Below the pieces are notes generated by a model. It was not told the origin of the DNA. It did no database searches and was given only the letters and a program-made list of their open reading frames with translations. A stretch of 64,000 bases of DNA from Alphaproteobacteria bacterium MarineAlpha11_Bin1 (GTDB lineage Bacteria > Pseudomonadota > Alphaproteobacteria > MPNO01 > UBA830), in the NCBI GenBank assembly GCA_002937455.1, contig PTJZ01000006.1, positions 62,001 through 126,000 on the forward strand, in the 5' to 3' direction. This document shows positions 44,303-53,731 of the stretch, piece after piece. Both the position numbers and the translations under genes were made by a program. The first letter of the stretch is position 1, and each line of letters starts with the position of its first letter.

Positions 44303-45620
44303 CCTGTCGCTCGCAGTCTTTATGTTTCCAATGCTATTTATTTTAGTGTTCGCCGGTATTCCGGTGGCATTCAGCCTAATAGCGACGGCTTTTCTATTTG
44401 GCGTCCTTGAATTCGGTATGGTCCTGCCTACTCAGTTTCATAGCCGTCTGTTTGACGTAACATCCAATTTCGTACTCGCTGCCATACCCCTATTCGTGTT
44501 CATGGGGGCAATGCTGGAAAGGGCCGGTATTGCGGCCCGACTGTTTGACGCAATTAAGATCTGGTTCGGTGCATTACGAGGCGGGTTGGCGATTACAACC
44601 ATTATCATGTGTGGAATATTTGCTGCATCGTCCGGCGTCGTCGGTGCTGTAGAGATCGTGGTGGGACTGATGGCGGTCCCGGCAATGATGGGTGCGGGAT
44701 ACAAAAAGGATTTAGCCGCCGGTACCGTCTGTGCAGGGGGGTCACTCGGCACAACCATACCGCCATCGGTCGTCATTATCGTATATGCGTCAATAACAGA
44801 AATGTCCGTTGGAGATTTGTTTGCCGGAATTCTGATTCCCGCAGGTGTGCTGGTTGGACTATTCATACTTTACATCATTGTACGATGCCTGTTGCAGCCG
44901 GAGGCCGGTCCCGGTCAGAATGATTTGGACGACCGCGTCTCGCTCTCGGCGAAACTTTGGCTGATGCTGACAGCGTTGCTGCCGGCATCACTCCTGATCC
45001 TTGCCGTGCTAGGCAGTATCTTCGCCGGTATCGCTGCGCCCACTGAAGCGGCGGCGGTGGGCGCGTTTGGGTCTGTTATTCTCGCCATCGCTTACCGCCA
45101 GTTTTCCTTCATCATTCTAAAAGAAGCCGTAACCCAGACCATCAAGATCACATCGATGGTGATGCTGATTGTGCTAGGCGGCATTCTATTCGCTAGTATT
45201 TTCATCGTACACGGAGGAGATGATCTGGTCTCTCAGGTTGTTGAAGGCTCCGGTTTTAGCCCAGCTGGAATCGTGGTGATCTTCCTTATAGTGGTTTTCA
45301 TTTTGGGCTTTGTACTGGATTGGATATCGGTCTTGATCATCGTGCTGCCAATTGCTGATCCGATAATCCGCGCGGCAGAGATCGATCCTCTGTGGTTTGG
45401 CGTGATGGTCTGTATCATTCTACAAACCTCTTACCTTACCCCACCAATGGCACCATCAATCTTTTACCTTCGGTCCATTGCTCCGAAGGAGATAACATAT
45501 ATCGACATGTACAAGGGAGTGGGCCCATTCGTTATCGCACAGCTTCTGACGTTGGCCATGGTCGCGCTATATCCCGCGACTGCCACCTGGTTGCCGAGTA
45601 TGCTGTTCGGAGGATTCTAA
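44295..45620 (+). CDS. TRAP transporter large membrane subunit (DctM family)
   Basis: 441 residues from ATG 44295 (GGAAAG five bases upstream), about 12 membrane helices. Signatures include IPLFVFMGAMLERAGIA, SSGVVGAVEIVVGL, GGSLGTTIPPSVVIIVYASI and TPPMAPSIFYLRSI. It is the Na+-driven channel that imports the solute captured by DctP. Overlaps DctQ. It converges on the class III aminotransferase with 11 bases between stops. Confidence 0.94.
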   Translation: MADLSLAVFMFPMLFILVFAGIPVAFSLIATAFLFGVLEFGMVLPTQFHSRLFDVTSNFVLAAIPLFVFMGAMLERAGIAARLFDAIKIWFGALRGGLAITTIIMCGIFAASSGVVGAVEIVVGLMAVPAMMGAGYKKDLAAGTVCAGGSLGTTIPPSVVIIVYASITEMSVGDLFAGILIPAGVLVGLFILYIIVRCLLQPEAGPGQNDLDDRVSLSAKLWLMLTALLPASLLILAVLGSIFAGIAAPTEAAAVGAFGSVILAIAYRQFSFIILKEAVTQTIKITSMVMLIVLGGILFASIFIVHGGDDLVSQVVEGSGFSPAGIVVIFLIVVFILGFVLDWISVLIIVLPIADPIIRAAEIDPLWFGVMVCIILQTSYLTPPMAPSIFYLRSIAPKEITYIDMYKGVGPFVIAQLLTLAMVALYPATATWLPSMLFGGF

Positions 45621-45631
45621 ACCCCGGGAGG

Positions 45632-46963
45632 TTACTCCGTCTCGGAAATCGCTTCGCCAAGGATCGATATGATTTCGCCGACCTGAGCTTCGGATGCGAT
45701 TAGCGGCGGAGACATCGCGATGATGTCGCCGGTCTGGCGTACCAGAAGCCCCTTCTCGTAGCATTTAAGATACACGTCATAGGCGCGCGTCGCCGGCGCG
45801 TCGTCACGCGGCGCCAGTTCAATCGCACCCATCATACCGAGGTTACGGATATCGATGACGTTGCGCTGTCCCTTTATGCTGTGAATGGAGTTTTCCCATA
45901 TCGAAGCCAATGCTCTGCTGCGATTGAACAAATCTTCTTCAGCGAACACGTCCAGCGTCGCTAGCGCGGCCGCGCAGGCCAGCGGGTGTGCCGAGTAGGT
46001 ATAGCCGTGAAAGAGCTCTATCATGTGGGGTGGGCCCTGCATGAACGTGTTGTAGACGTTGCCCCGCGCAGCGATGGCGGACATCGGCACGGCTCCATTC
46101 GTTAGACCCTTTGCCATGGTCATCAGGTCGGGCACGATGCCGAAATAGTCGGCGGCGAACGGATCGCCGAGTCGTCCAAACCCGGTGATGACCTCGTCGA
46201 ATATCAGCAGGATACCGTGGTCATTGCAGATCGACCGAATTTTCTCCAGGTAGCCCTTCGGAGGGACAAGTACGCCGGTGGATCCCGCGACGGGCTCAAT
46301 GATGACTGCGGCAATGGTCGATGCGTCGTGCAGCGCGATGATGCGCTCTAGGTCGCTCGCCAGATGTGTACCCCACTCTGGCTGTCCCCGCGTAAACGCC
46401 ATTTCCGCCAGGTTATGGGTATGGGGGAGGTGATCAGTGCCCGCCATAAGATTGCCAAAGTGCTTTCGATTGTTTGAGATGCCTCCGACTGAGGTGCCGC
46501 CAATACCCACACCGTGATAACCGCGTTCGCGGCCGATCAGCCGTGTGCGCCGCGCATCACCGCGAAGCTGATGATAAGCCAGCGCCAATTTCAGTGCGGT
46601 ATCGACCGCTTCCGAGCCCGAATTAGCATAAAAAACGTAGTCCAGATCACCAGGGAACAGATTGGCAAGCCTCGATGAAAGATCGAACGCACCCGAGTGT
46701 CCCCACTGGAAAGCGGGAGCATAATCCATGATACCCGCTTGGGTGCGGATGGCCTCGGTGATCTTATCCCTGCCATGGCCTGCGTTGACGCACCACATAC
46801 CCGCCGCTGCATCCAGAATCTGGCGGCCTTGGTCGTCAGTGTAATGCATGTCTTTGGCGGCAACCATGAGCCTTGGCGCCGCTTTGAACTGGCGATTTGC
46901 TGTAAACGGCATCCAGAAATGCTCAAGATTATTTGTATGTCGTGCCGGTGTGCCGTCGGGCAT
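45632..46963 (-). CDS. Class III pyridoxal-phosphate aminotransferase (omega-aminotransferase)
   Basis: 443 residues. The PLP Schiff-base lysine is K285 (MTMAKGLTNGAVPMSA), with D256 (FDEVITGFGR) contacting the ring nitrogen, ANSGSEAVDTALKLA as the phosphate-binding segment and W57 (MWCVNAGHG) at the substrate cleft. Resembles beta-alanine/omega-amino acid:pyruvate transaminases. AAGGAA precedes the ATG. It is visibly GC-richer than the surrounding genes. Follows the TRAP operon convergently; the imported solute might be an amine or amino acid, which is inference. Confidence 0.9.
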   Translation of the reverse strand: MPDGTPARHTNNLEHFWMPFTANRQFKAAPRLMVAAKDMHYTDDQGRQILDAAAGMWCVNAGHGRDKITEAIRTQAGIMDYAPAFQWGHSGAFDLSSRLANLFPGDLDYVFYANSGSEAVDTALKLALAYHQLRGDARRTRLIGRERGYHGVGIGGTSVGGISNNRKHFGNLMAGTDHLPHTHNLAEMAFTRGQPEWGTHLASDLERIIALHDASTIAAVIIEPVAGSTGVLVPPKGYLEKIRSICNDHGILLIFDEVITGFGRLGDPFAADYFGIVPDLMTMAKGLTNGAVPMSAIAARGNVYNTFMQGPPHMIELFHGYTYSAHPLACAAALATLDVFAEEDLFNRSRALASIWENSIHSIKGQRNVIDIRNLGMMGAIELAPRDDAPATRAYDVYLKCYEKGLLVRQTGDIIAMSPPLIASEAQVGEIISILGEAISETE

Positions 46964-47110
46964 ATCTATTCCTTCTATATGGGCCTGAGGCTATCAATGG
47001 GTATGGGGAACTGCAAGGTAGGAATGACTCCTTAGCCCTTGCTCGTTAAAACGATGTAGTGCTGGGGTATCAAGAGTATCTGAACGGCTCGCCGCGTTAT
47101 TAGAGCCTAA

Positions 47111-47362
47111 TCACTGGAAGTCCGCGATTGAAAATTTATTTTCGTACAGCGGCTGGTGGGGAGAGATAACAGCGATGGTGTTTCTTAATATATGTCGGCG
47201 GGTATGAGAGCGAAATACGCGAGACGCTCGAACTAGATTGGGTAGAGGATGAGTTGCCCCAGTCCTAAACATGGCGATTGCCTTGGAATAGTGCACCAAA
47301 ACATGCTCATCGTAGTCTTCAAAGTCAGGAGTATAAGGGTGCAAATCGTTATTCGATAGCAT
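47111..47362 (-). CDS. Small hypothetical protein coupled to an FAD hydroxylase gene
   Basis: 83 residues, not recognised. It begins 14 bases inside the end of the upstream FAD monooxygenase, preceded by AGAGGA with five bases to the ATG, so it appears to be translated by coupling. Acidic N-terminus (PDFEDYDEHV), basic arginine-rich centre (ASRVFRSHTRRHIL), no membrane helix, no cysteines. The next gene on this strand is far away. It may be a real small gene or a chance frame. Confidence 0.45.
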   Translation of the reverse strand: MLSNNDLHPYTPDFEDYDEHVLVHYSKAIAMFRTGATHPLPNLVRASRVFRSHTRRHILRNTIAVISPHQPLYENKFSIADFQ

Positions 47363-48566
47363 TTGCTTCCTCTAACATTTGCATAAGTGATGCTCGCAAT
47401 AGGTAATCCCGTTTAGCGGCCCCGTCGGTCGCTGTAAACTCTAGCTCTTTTAGGCGATATTCCCGTGCCTCTGGGTCATTTTCCTCGAGCAATCGCTTGT
47501 TAGCGATGGATTGAGCCTGAACATATTTTTCGGCCATTGGTCGTCTTTGGCGGTCATAGCGGCTTAGCAACAACTCGTGATTACCACCATGCCATGCCGC
47601 TTCCAACTTTTCGGCCAGATTCAGCGCGTCATGTATTCCACTATTCATCCCCATGCCCCCTAAGGGATTATTTACATGGGCGGCATCACCTGCAAGCGCT
47701 ACCCGGCCCTTCGCGAAGCTCTCAGCCACTCGTTGATGTACGCTATAGAGATTTCGGTGCAGGAGGTCGTACGGTGGATCGTACGGATAACACTCGGCAA
47801 ACCGAGCCTGAATCCATTCATCACTTAGCACATGTTCATCGGGCATGTCCCCGAATGCTGGGAATAGCGCTCGCCACACACCTTCGTCGGCCTCGCCCGG
47901 TACCTTGATCATTGCACACCATTGTTCCGGATGCGCTACGTAATTACGATACCGATAGCCAGCGGCCTCTTCGAAATCATAATAGGTCGATACAATGATG
48001 AACCGCTCCTCCCAGGTAAAGCCCGGAAAATCAATATCGAGTAATTTACGCACTACGGATTTACCGCCATCGGCTCCGATCAAAAATTTCCCACGATGGA
48101 CTTCGAAAGACCCATCTGGTGCTTTGACACTAACCTCAACCCCGTTATCGTCCTGAGATAGTCTGGAGAGCTCTCGCTCACGGTGAAGCTCGAACCCATC
48201 GATAGCCAGTGCAATGTCGAGCCCGATTTCTATCGTCTTGTGCTGTTCCAGCTGTAAGGCATAGGGGTAGGTCAGCACATCTGAGATATCGCGATAATCA
48301 AATTCAGCGACAATGCGGTCGCTCGCTCGATCACGCCATTGGAAAAGGGGGGATTCAATTCCACGGTCAACGAGTACTGATGTCATTTCAAGCTTTTCAA
48401 GCAACATCAGCGTCGACGGGTGTAACGTTGACGCCCGGTGGTCGGCAGGAATTTCTGCGAGAATATCAAACATTTTTACCGGAATTCCAGCCTTCGACAA
48501 GGCTAACCCCGCGGTCATACCAACAGGCCCTGCCCCAGCGATCAAGATACAGTCGTTATTCGCCAT
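47349..48566 (-). CDS. FAD-dependent aromatic hydroxylase (MhpA/PheA-like)
   Basis: 405 residues of the FAD_binding_3 / PHBH-fold. GAGPVGMTAGLALSKAG binds ADP; LIGADGGKSVVRKLLDI is the DG motif; GDAAHVNNPLGGMGMNSGIHDA closes over the FAD phosphate. It lacks the C-terminal thioredoxin-like domain of longer phenol hydroxylases. It uses NAD(P)H and O2 to ortho-hydroxylate an aromatic. AGGAA precedes the ATG. It sits 35 bases after the DMT transporter on the same strand and overlaps a small downstream gene. Confidence 0.9.
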   Translation of the reverse strand: MANNDCILIAGAGPVGMTAGLALSKAGIPVKMFDILAEIPADHRASTLHPSTLMLLEKLEMTSVLVDRGIESPLFQWRDRASDRIVAEFDYRDISDVLTYPYALQLEQHKTIEIGLDIALAIDGFELHRERELSRLSQDDNGVEVSVKAPDGSFEVHRGKFLIGADGGKSVVRKLLDIDFPGFTWEERFIIVSTYYDFEEAAGYRYRNYVAHPEQWCAMIKVPGEADEGVWRALFPAFGDMPDEHVLSDEWIQARFAECYPYDPPYDLLHRNLYSVHQRVAESFAKGRVALAGDAAHVNNPLGGMGMNSGIHDALNLAEKLEAAWHGGNHELLLSRYDRQRRPMAEKYVQAQSIANKRLLEENDPEAREYRLKELEFTATDGAAKRDYLLRASLMQMLEEANAIE

Positions 48567-48601
48567 TTCCTATTTTCCAGTGTCTACTTCTCACGATGTT
48601 T

Positions 48602-49555
48602 CTACGTATCCATGCCAGATTTATTGGCATCTAACCTTCGACGCCCAGATGATACTAACCAGACACCAGTGAAAATAACCCCGATACCCGCGATGTGATA
48701 GGTCTCAACTGCTTCACCAAGCAATATGACCGACAGAAAGACACCAATCATAGGGATAAGATATTGTGCAATACTGGCGACACTGGCCCCGACCACTGGG
48801 ACCGCCCTATTCCATAAAAGGTATGAAATGAAAGATGGAAAGATGACCGCATAAATGATTATGGCGATATTATCAAAGTTCGTTTCAAATGTTTTACCCT
48901 GAATGAGATCGATCGCGTATAGCGGAGCCATAAGAATAACGGCAAAAATCGCCATAGAGGTAAGGAAGGCAAGTTCGCCCATTTCGGCCGGTTTCCACCT
49001 CAACATCACAGTGTAAACCGCCCAAGAAAAAAATCCGACTAACACCATGATGTCACCGACATTAAATGAAAATTGTGACAATACGGCTAGATCGGCGCGC
49101 GACACGATCACGAGTGTACCGAAGAACCCTAGCAATACACCAAGTGATTGTTTTCGCGTGATTGTCTCTCCCGTCATCAGGAAGGCAATACCAACGATCC
49201 ATAGCGCACCAGAGGTATTCATAAGCGAGGCGTTGATAGCGACTGTAAACTGCAGGCCTACATAATATGGGACAGTAAAACCCACAATTCCGAAGAATCC
49301 AAACGCGACCAAGAGTTTCCAGTGCTTTAGGACGAGACGGCGCTGTTCCCAAGTCTCTCTCCCACCGATCGCGAGAAAACAAAGGACGACGAAAAACCAA
49401 CGAATAAATGAAAGGGAAAATGGTGGCACGTTTCCTGATGCCATGCGCCCTGCGATCGAACTTCCCGCCCAGGAAAACGCCCCGATGACTAAAAAGAGAA
49501 CCGCAACCCAATAGGGAATCGTCCATTTTGTCTTTGAGCACTCATCTTTAGCCAA
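48602..49555 (-). CDS. EamA-type (DMT superfamily) transporter
   Basis: About 317 residues from TTG 49555 (GGGGGA upstream); a start at 49627 would put about 40 residues before the first helix. Ten membrane helices in two EamA repeats: SWAGSSIAGRMASGNVPPFSLSF and GDIMVLVGFFSWAVYTVMLR start the two halves. An inner-membrane metabolite exporter of unknown substrate. Followed by the FAD hydroxylase gene, suggesting a link with aromatic breakdown. Divergent from the APH-fold gene. Confidence 0.85.
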   Translation of the reverse strand: MAKDECSKTKWTIPYWVAVLFLVIGAFSWAGSSIAGRMASGNVPPFSLSFIRWFFVVLCFLAIGGRETWEQRRLVLKHWKLLVAFGFFGIVGFTVPYYVGLQFTVAINASLMNTSGALWIVGIAFLMTGETITRKQSLGVLLGFFGTLVIVSRADLAVLSQFSFNVGDIMVLVGFFSWAVYTVMLRWKPAEMGELAFLTSMAIFAVILMAPLYAIDLIQGKTFETNFDNIAIIIYAVIFPSFISYLLWNRAVPVVGASVASIAQYLIPMIGVFLSVILLGEAVETYHIAGIGVIFTGVWLVSSGRRRLDANKSGMDT

Positions 49556-49654
49556 GAAAATCCCCCATAATCTATGGTAAGCTAATGCGCGTCTAGTATC
49601 GGCACAACACATGCTTCTTGACACCATAGGCAGCTGAGAAGAACCTTTTATCGC

Positions 49655-50722
49655 GTGAAAAAAAATATTGAAACTTGGGATGCTGGGGGCGCGGATTTGC
49701 TAGCGTTATTTCGTGCACTGAAGGGCGACCTATTTTCTTTTAGGGAACTTGTTCCGGACGATTTAGCGCCGATGCGGGTAAAAGGTCTGGTCCATGCTCA
49801 TGTAGCTATCCGTGGTACCAAGAAAATTTTGCGTATCCCGAGATCCGGTGCCTTTGGGCTCTCCCCAGCCGCGAATCTGAAATATCAGGCAGCCTGTTTC
49901 TCCCGTGCTTACCCTTGCGGCCATGTACCAGTGTTACATGCCATTATACCACCACAGGTTGGGATACCGTGGGGTGCTCTGATAATTTCGGAGATTGAAG
50001 GCTGTGTCCCGCGGCTTCCGGAAGAACTTGTTTCTATCGCGGAAGCTCTCGCGTCAATTCACTCATTACCGGTACCCGAAAAGGTTGATCAGCAGCCATT
50101 ACCGTTCCACGCAGACCCAATAGCGGCCACCCTCAGAGTGATTGAGGCCCAGTCCCGGTATATGGATGACGCTGACATAACCCCCGCTTCTCGGCGCCAA
50201 ATCGATGAAGAACTGGCGCGCGCCCATGATTTTGCTGCAAATGCCGATTGCTGCGATTTACCGATCACACTGGTCGGTACAGATACCCATCCCGGCAATT
50301 TTATGATTCAGTCGGATGGGACCGCTGTATTCGTCGATCTTGAGAAGATGCTGTATGGCGCACCGGCGATCGATCTAGCGCACGCGACCGTCTATACCTC
50401 CACGATGTGGGATTCGGATGTGGCCACAGTAATTAGTGACAAAGATGTTAACCTCTTCTACGAGGCGTATTTTTCTGAGCTAACGAGAGAACTAGGCGAC
50501 CGTATCCGACCGTGGTGTGGACCCTTTAGAAGAATCACTTGGTTACGGACTACGACCTGGTGTGCAAAGTTGCGGGTAGAGTCTCGCGCAGGCGCGGCAT
50601 GGTCCGGCTCTCACCACGACCCGGAATATATTGCTTCTGTGCATCGCCGTATTGATGATTATTTTGATCCAGAGACGATCGCCCAGATCCGCGAGGGCTT
50701 TAACGATGGCCAGAGTGCCTAG
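49655..50722 (+). CDS. APH-fold phosphotransferase (aminoglycoside-kinase-like)
   Basis: 355 residues from GTG 49655. The Brenner-type motif is TDTHPGNFMIQ (catalytic region H-x-x-N), followed by the metal aspartate in AVFVDLEKMLYG and IDLAHATVYTS. These are APH/choline-kinase family features, not evidence of drug resistance. N-terminal lobe (HVAIRGTKKILRIPRSG) is the ATP-binding part. It likely phosphorylates an amino alcohol or small metabolite in the cytoplasm. It converges on an enoyl-CoA hydratase gene. Substrate unknown. Confidence 0.85.
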   Translation: MKKNIETWDAGGADLLALFRALKGDLFSFRELVPDDLAPMRVKGLVHAHVAIRGTKKILRIPRSGAFGLSPAANLKYQAACFSRAYPCGHVPVLHAIIPPQVGIPWGALIISEIEGCVPRLPEELVSIAEALASIHSLPVPEKVDQQPLPFHADPIAATLRVIEAQSRYMDDADITPASRRQIDEELARAHDFAANADCCDLPITLVGTDTHPGNFMIQSDGTAVFVDLEKMLYGAPAIDLAHATVYTSTMWDSDVATVISDKDVNLFYEAYFSELTRELGDRIRPWCGPFRRITWLRTTTWCAKLRVESRAGAAWSGSHHDPEYIASVHRRIDDYFDPETIAQIREGFNDGQSA

Positions 50723-50861
50723 TTCGATCTCGGCTGGAATCGAAAAACGGGACTTTATTCGGTGAGGCCTTGCTGAGTAATTCATATCCTTCATCACCCC
50801 CGCGACTGGAGGCCAGCTGAGGCAGTCAAAATGAGATAACCGTTTCGGAGGTGGTCAGTGA

Positions 50862-51641
50862 TTATCGCCCTTGGAAGCGAGCCTTTTTTTTCGCAATGAA
50901 GGAGGTCCATGCATTGCGGTAATCCTCTGTATCACCGTAGGAGGCCGCCCGGACGTATTGGGCCTCAGAATCATCACCTTCTATGCGAACTTTTCGGATA
51001 GCATCTTTATTAAACCGGTGAGCCAGCGGTGCGCCAACGCAAATACGCTCTACAGTTGCAGCTACTTCTTCGTCGAGCCCCCCGTCTGGCGCAATCCGGG
51101 TAATAATTCCGCGTTTCAGCGCTTCTTCTGTATTAAGGAATCGACCTTCAAGGACTAACTCGAGGGCTGCAGTCCGCCCGATTGCATTGACCAAAGTGTC
51201 CGCAAGCGCTGGGTCTAGGAAAATCCCCATATTCTTGACCGGTAAGCCAAAGGTCGAGCCGGGTGCTGCCACCCGTACGTCGCAGGCTAAAGCGATCTCC
51301 AAACCTCCGCCCAGGCAGAAACCCTCGATCCGCGCCACTGTTGGATGCAGGCATTGCTCAATCGCATGTATGGTGGCAATGGTTATATCGTTATATTCGC
51401 GTACCTTTCTGGAATCCTTTCGGAGTGTATCGAATTCGGAGATATCATTCCCAGATCCGAAGGCTTTACCCCCTGCGCCGGTAACAACAATGCAACGCAG
51501 ACTTGTATCTTCGGATAATTCGCCGAAAATTTCACCGAGCTGGGACCATGAGCCTCGGTCCATCGCATTACGGCGCTCCGGGCGATTGATGGTTACAGTT
51601 GCGACGGCCCCGTCGCGGACACACAGAATTGTATTGCTCAT
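50862..51641 (-). CDS. Enoyl-CoA hydratase/isomerase family protein
   Basis: 259 residues from ATG 51641 (GAAGG five bases upstream); a TTG/ATG at 51680 would add 13. Crotonase fold: NRPERRNAMD, oxyanion-hole AFGSGNDISEF and IEGFCLGGGLEIALACDVRV. The second active-site loop FGLPVKNMGIFLDPAL lacks the usual E-x-x-G-I glutamate of hydratases, so it may be an isomerase, a dehalogenase or a hydrolase type. It is a distant paralogue of the copy at 11150-11971, which has the same GSDISQF/GNDISEF element. Confidence 0.88.
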   Translation of the reverse strand: MSNTILCVRDGAVATVTINRPERRNAMDRGSWSQLGEIFGELSEDTSLRCIVVTGAGGKAFGSGNDISEFDTLRKDSRKVREYNDITIATIHAIEQCLHPTVARIEGFCLGGGLEIALACDVRVAAPGSTFGLPVKNMGIFLDPALADTLVNAIGRTAALELVLEGRFLNTEEALKRGIITRIAPDGGLDEEVAATVERICVGAPLAHRFNKDAIRKVRIEGDDSEAQYVRAASYGDTEDYRNAWTSFIAKKKARFQGR

Positions 51642-51727
51642 TCGACCTTCGTAGAATGTTATTGAACGGCGTTTTACCACATTAAAGATGACATTATAGG
51701 TATCGTTTTATTTTAATGGACTGCGCT

Positions 51728-51862
51728 CTATTCAACGCAGATAGTTACTTCAATATCTTTGCCGTTAGGTGCGAAAATTTTCACGATTCTAAGCTTGGAG
51801 TCGCCGACATTTCGTTGTGCCAACGGTAAAAATCTCGAAGAAATTCCGTCCGGATCTTCCAG
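51728..51862 (-). pseudogene. Possible decayed fragment of a VOC/glyoxalase-like gene
   Basis: Directly after an in-frame TAG (51863-51865) the minus strand reads LEDPDGISSRFLPLAQRN then VGDSKLRIVKIFAPNGKDIE, ending at TAG 51728. The DPDG turn is characteristic of the vicinal-oxygen-chelate family. In another frame just upstream (51950-51906) it reads LGGEDWKTDPQMMAV then stops. Together this suggests a frameshifted remnant. About 420 bases between the flanking genes otherwise hold nothing recognised. Confidence 0.25.
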
Positions 51863-52065
51863 CTAGTCAAAAACCGCATTTCCGACTGCAACAATTTTGA
51901 AACTAGACAGCCATCATCTGGGGATCAGTCTTCCAATCCTCTCCACCCAATAGTAATTAGCAAACGCCGCATATCACTCCGGGTCCGTTTCGATTGAGAA
52001 TTACCGGAGTTTTTCAAATGGTAACATCATCATGCACAAAAAATTCTGGCATGAAAGATTTGCTA

Positions 52066-52833
52066 TCAGGGAGTGAACTGTTCGTTCAGGATACGATCCT
52101 CCAGCTTATGATCCGGGTCGAACAATAACGAAAATGACTTGTCGTTGCAGGCTCGCACCGTTACCCGTTTTACGTCGCGGATCTCAGTATAGTCGCCTAC
52201 CGCACTTACGGGCCGTTTTCGCGGTTCCAGAACCTCTAGGGAGATTGATACAGAGGATGGTAGAAGTGCGCCGCGCCAACGGCGAGGTCGGAAAGCGCTG
52301 ATCGGAGTAAGAGCCAGTAAGTTTGCGTCCAATGGAATGATTGGTCCATCCGCGGACAGGTTATAGGCGGTACTGCCTGCGGGCGTGGCAACTAATACTC
52401 CGTCGCAGATCAACTCGGACATTCGCACTCTACCATCGATCTTTATCCTCAACTTGGCAGCCTGCCGGGTCTCGCGCAGTAACGAAATCTCATTGATTGC
52501 GATTGAGGTGGTTTTATTACCGTGAATATCCTGCACTGCCATTTCCAGTGGTCGTAGTTTTACCGTTTCCGCAGAGGCAATCCGTTTTGTTAGGTTTGTC
52601 GCCCGAAACTCATTCATTAGAAACCCCACCGTACCCCGGTTCATACCGTATATAGGGATATCCTGATCAAGCCATGAATGGAGTGTCTCTAGCATGTGTC
52701 CGTCACCACCGAGTGCGACAATAACATCGGCTTCTTGTGGGACGACGTGCTGATATTTTTCTTTTAACGCTTTTACCGCTCTCCGCGCGGACTCAGACGT
52801 AGCAGCAACGAAACCGATTTTTTTTTCATCCAT
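52066..52833 (-). CDS. nadK: NAD kinase
   Basis: 255 residues from ATG 52833; an ATG at 52857 would add eight. Phosphorylates NAD to NADP with ATP. The GGDG motif is at 42-45 ([13 protein letters not shown]), the NE/D motif at 114-115 (INEISLLR), and the conserved [16 protein letters not shown] follows at 149-164. Short form typical of alphaproteobacteria. Monocistronic as far as visible; upstream of it on the same strand is rplI with a 217-base gap. Confidence 0.95.
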   Translation of the reverse strand: MDEKKIGFVAATSESARRAVKALKEKYQHVVPQEADVIVALGGDGHMLETLHSWLDQDIPIYGMNRGTVGFLMNEFRATNLTKRIASAETVKLRPLEMAVQDIHGNKTTSIAINEISLLRETRQAAKLRIKIDGRVRMSELICDGVLVATPAGSTAYNLSADGPIIPLDANLLALTPISAFRPRRWRGALLPSSVSISLEVLEPRKRPVSAVGDYTEIRDVKRVTVRACNDKSFSLLFDPDHKLEDRILNEQFTP

Positions 52834-53050
52834 AGGATACTTCTGTATTGGTACCATGATCGGAGTATATCGCGCGTGTTGTTGGGCGCTAGTCTTTGCG
52901 ACTCGTAAATTATTCCTTGGCCGTAATCAGAGACAGAGTCGAAGGGGCACGCCGGGGTCGTTCTTCACAAAATAACCATTCAATTTATCGAATAAAACCA
53001 GCCAACCGGTATCTGTTGGGGCGGCAAAGCCGGTTCGGATAAAAGCGCTC

Positions 53051-53731
53051 TCAGGCCTCTACGCTATCGGAATCTTCCTTACCGGATGCGATGTCCTCTA
53101 AAACTGATTTCTCCGCTCGGGCTTCTGCAATGGGTTCCACGGCCTTCTCTACGACTGCCAACAACTCCTCGTCTGGTGCTGCACCTTCTTCGAATACGAC
53201 ACCGACTTCGACGTTTTTATCTTCTATGCCGACAACTTCGCCGTCGCGGTTTATCCGCTGACCGCGGGCTTGCATTTCCGCCTCTTCCTCCGAGCGTGCG
53301 ACATTTGCGATTACTTCAACTGATACCTCTGGATGCAGTTCGATACGCACGGTATGCATACCAACTGTTTTGATCGGGCGGTCCAATTTGATCTGTCGCC
53401 GATCTGCCGTTACTCCTGCCTCTGTGATGCCGTCGGCAATATCACGTGGCGTTACAGAACCATATAGTTGATCACTGTCACTTGCCTGGCGAACAATAAC
53501 GATATTCAGTTTATCCATATCCTTTGAAATACGTTCTGCTTCTTCGCGATGTTCAAGGTTTTTAGCTTCTAATTGAGCACGCTGCTTCTCGAATGTTCCC
53601 CGATTAGAATCGGTTGCTCGCAGCGCTTTTTTGCGCGGTAGGAGGTAGTTGCGCGCGAAGCCAGGTTTGACGGTAACTACATCACCCATTTGCCCCAATT
53701 TTTCGATCCGTTCAAGAAGTATAACGTCCAT
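53051..53731 (-). CDS. rplI: 50S ribosomal protein L9
   Basis: 226 residues from ATG 53731, which overlaps the stop of the preceding gene (TAATG) and follows AAGGAAG. MDVILLERIEKLGQMGDVV and KPGFARNYLLPRKKALRA are the N-terminal 23S-binding domain; a long central helix and the C-terminal domain (GSVTPRDIADGI) follow. About 60 to 70 extra residues beyond the usual 150 form an acidic tail rich in E, D and V. Longer open frames upstream overlap the DUF2232 gene and are not used. Confidence 0.96.
   Translation of the reverse strand: MDVILLERIEKLGQMGDVVTVKPGFARNYLLPRKKALRATDSNRGTFEKQRAQLEAKNLEHREEAERISKDMDKLNIVIVRQASDSDQLYGSVTPRDIADGITEAGVTADRRQIKLDRPIKTVGMHTVRIELHPEVSVEVIANVARSEEEAEMQARGQRINRDGEVVGIEDKNVEVGVVFEEGAAPDEELLAVVEKAVEPIAEARAEKSVLEDIASGKEDSDSVEA

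Noticed and set aside
49655..50722. Aminoglycoside resistance gene
   Set aside because: Only the general APH fold motifs are visible; the family includes many metabolic kinases and the context is catabolic.
53004..53035. Inverted repeat AACCGG/CCGGTT after rplI as a possible terminator
   Set aside because: Six-base-pair stem with a 20-base loop and no clean U run; could be chance.
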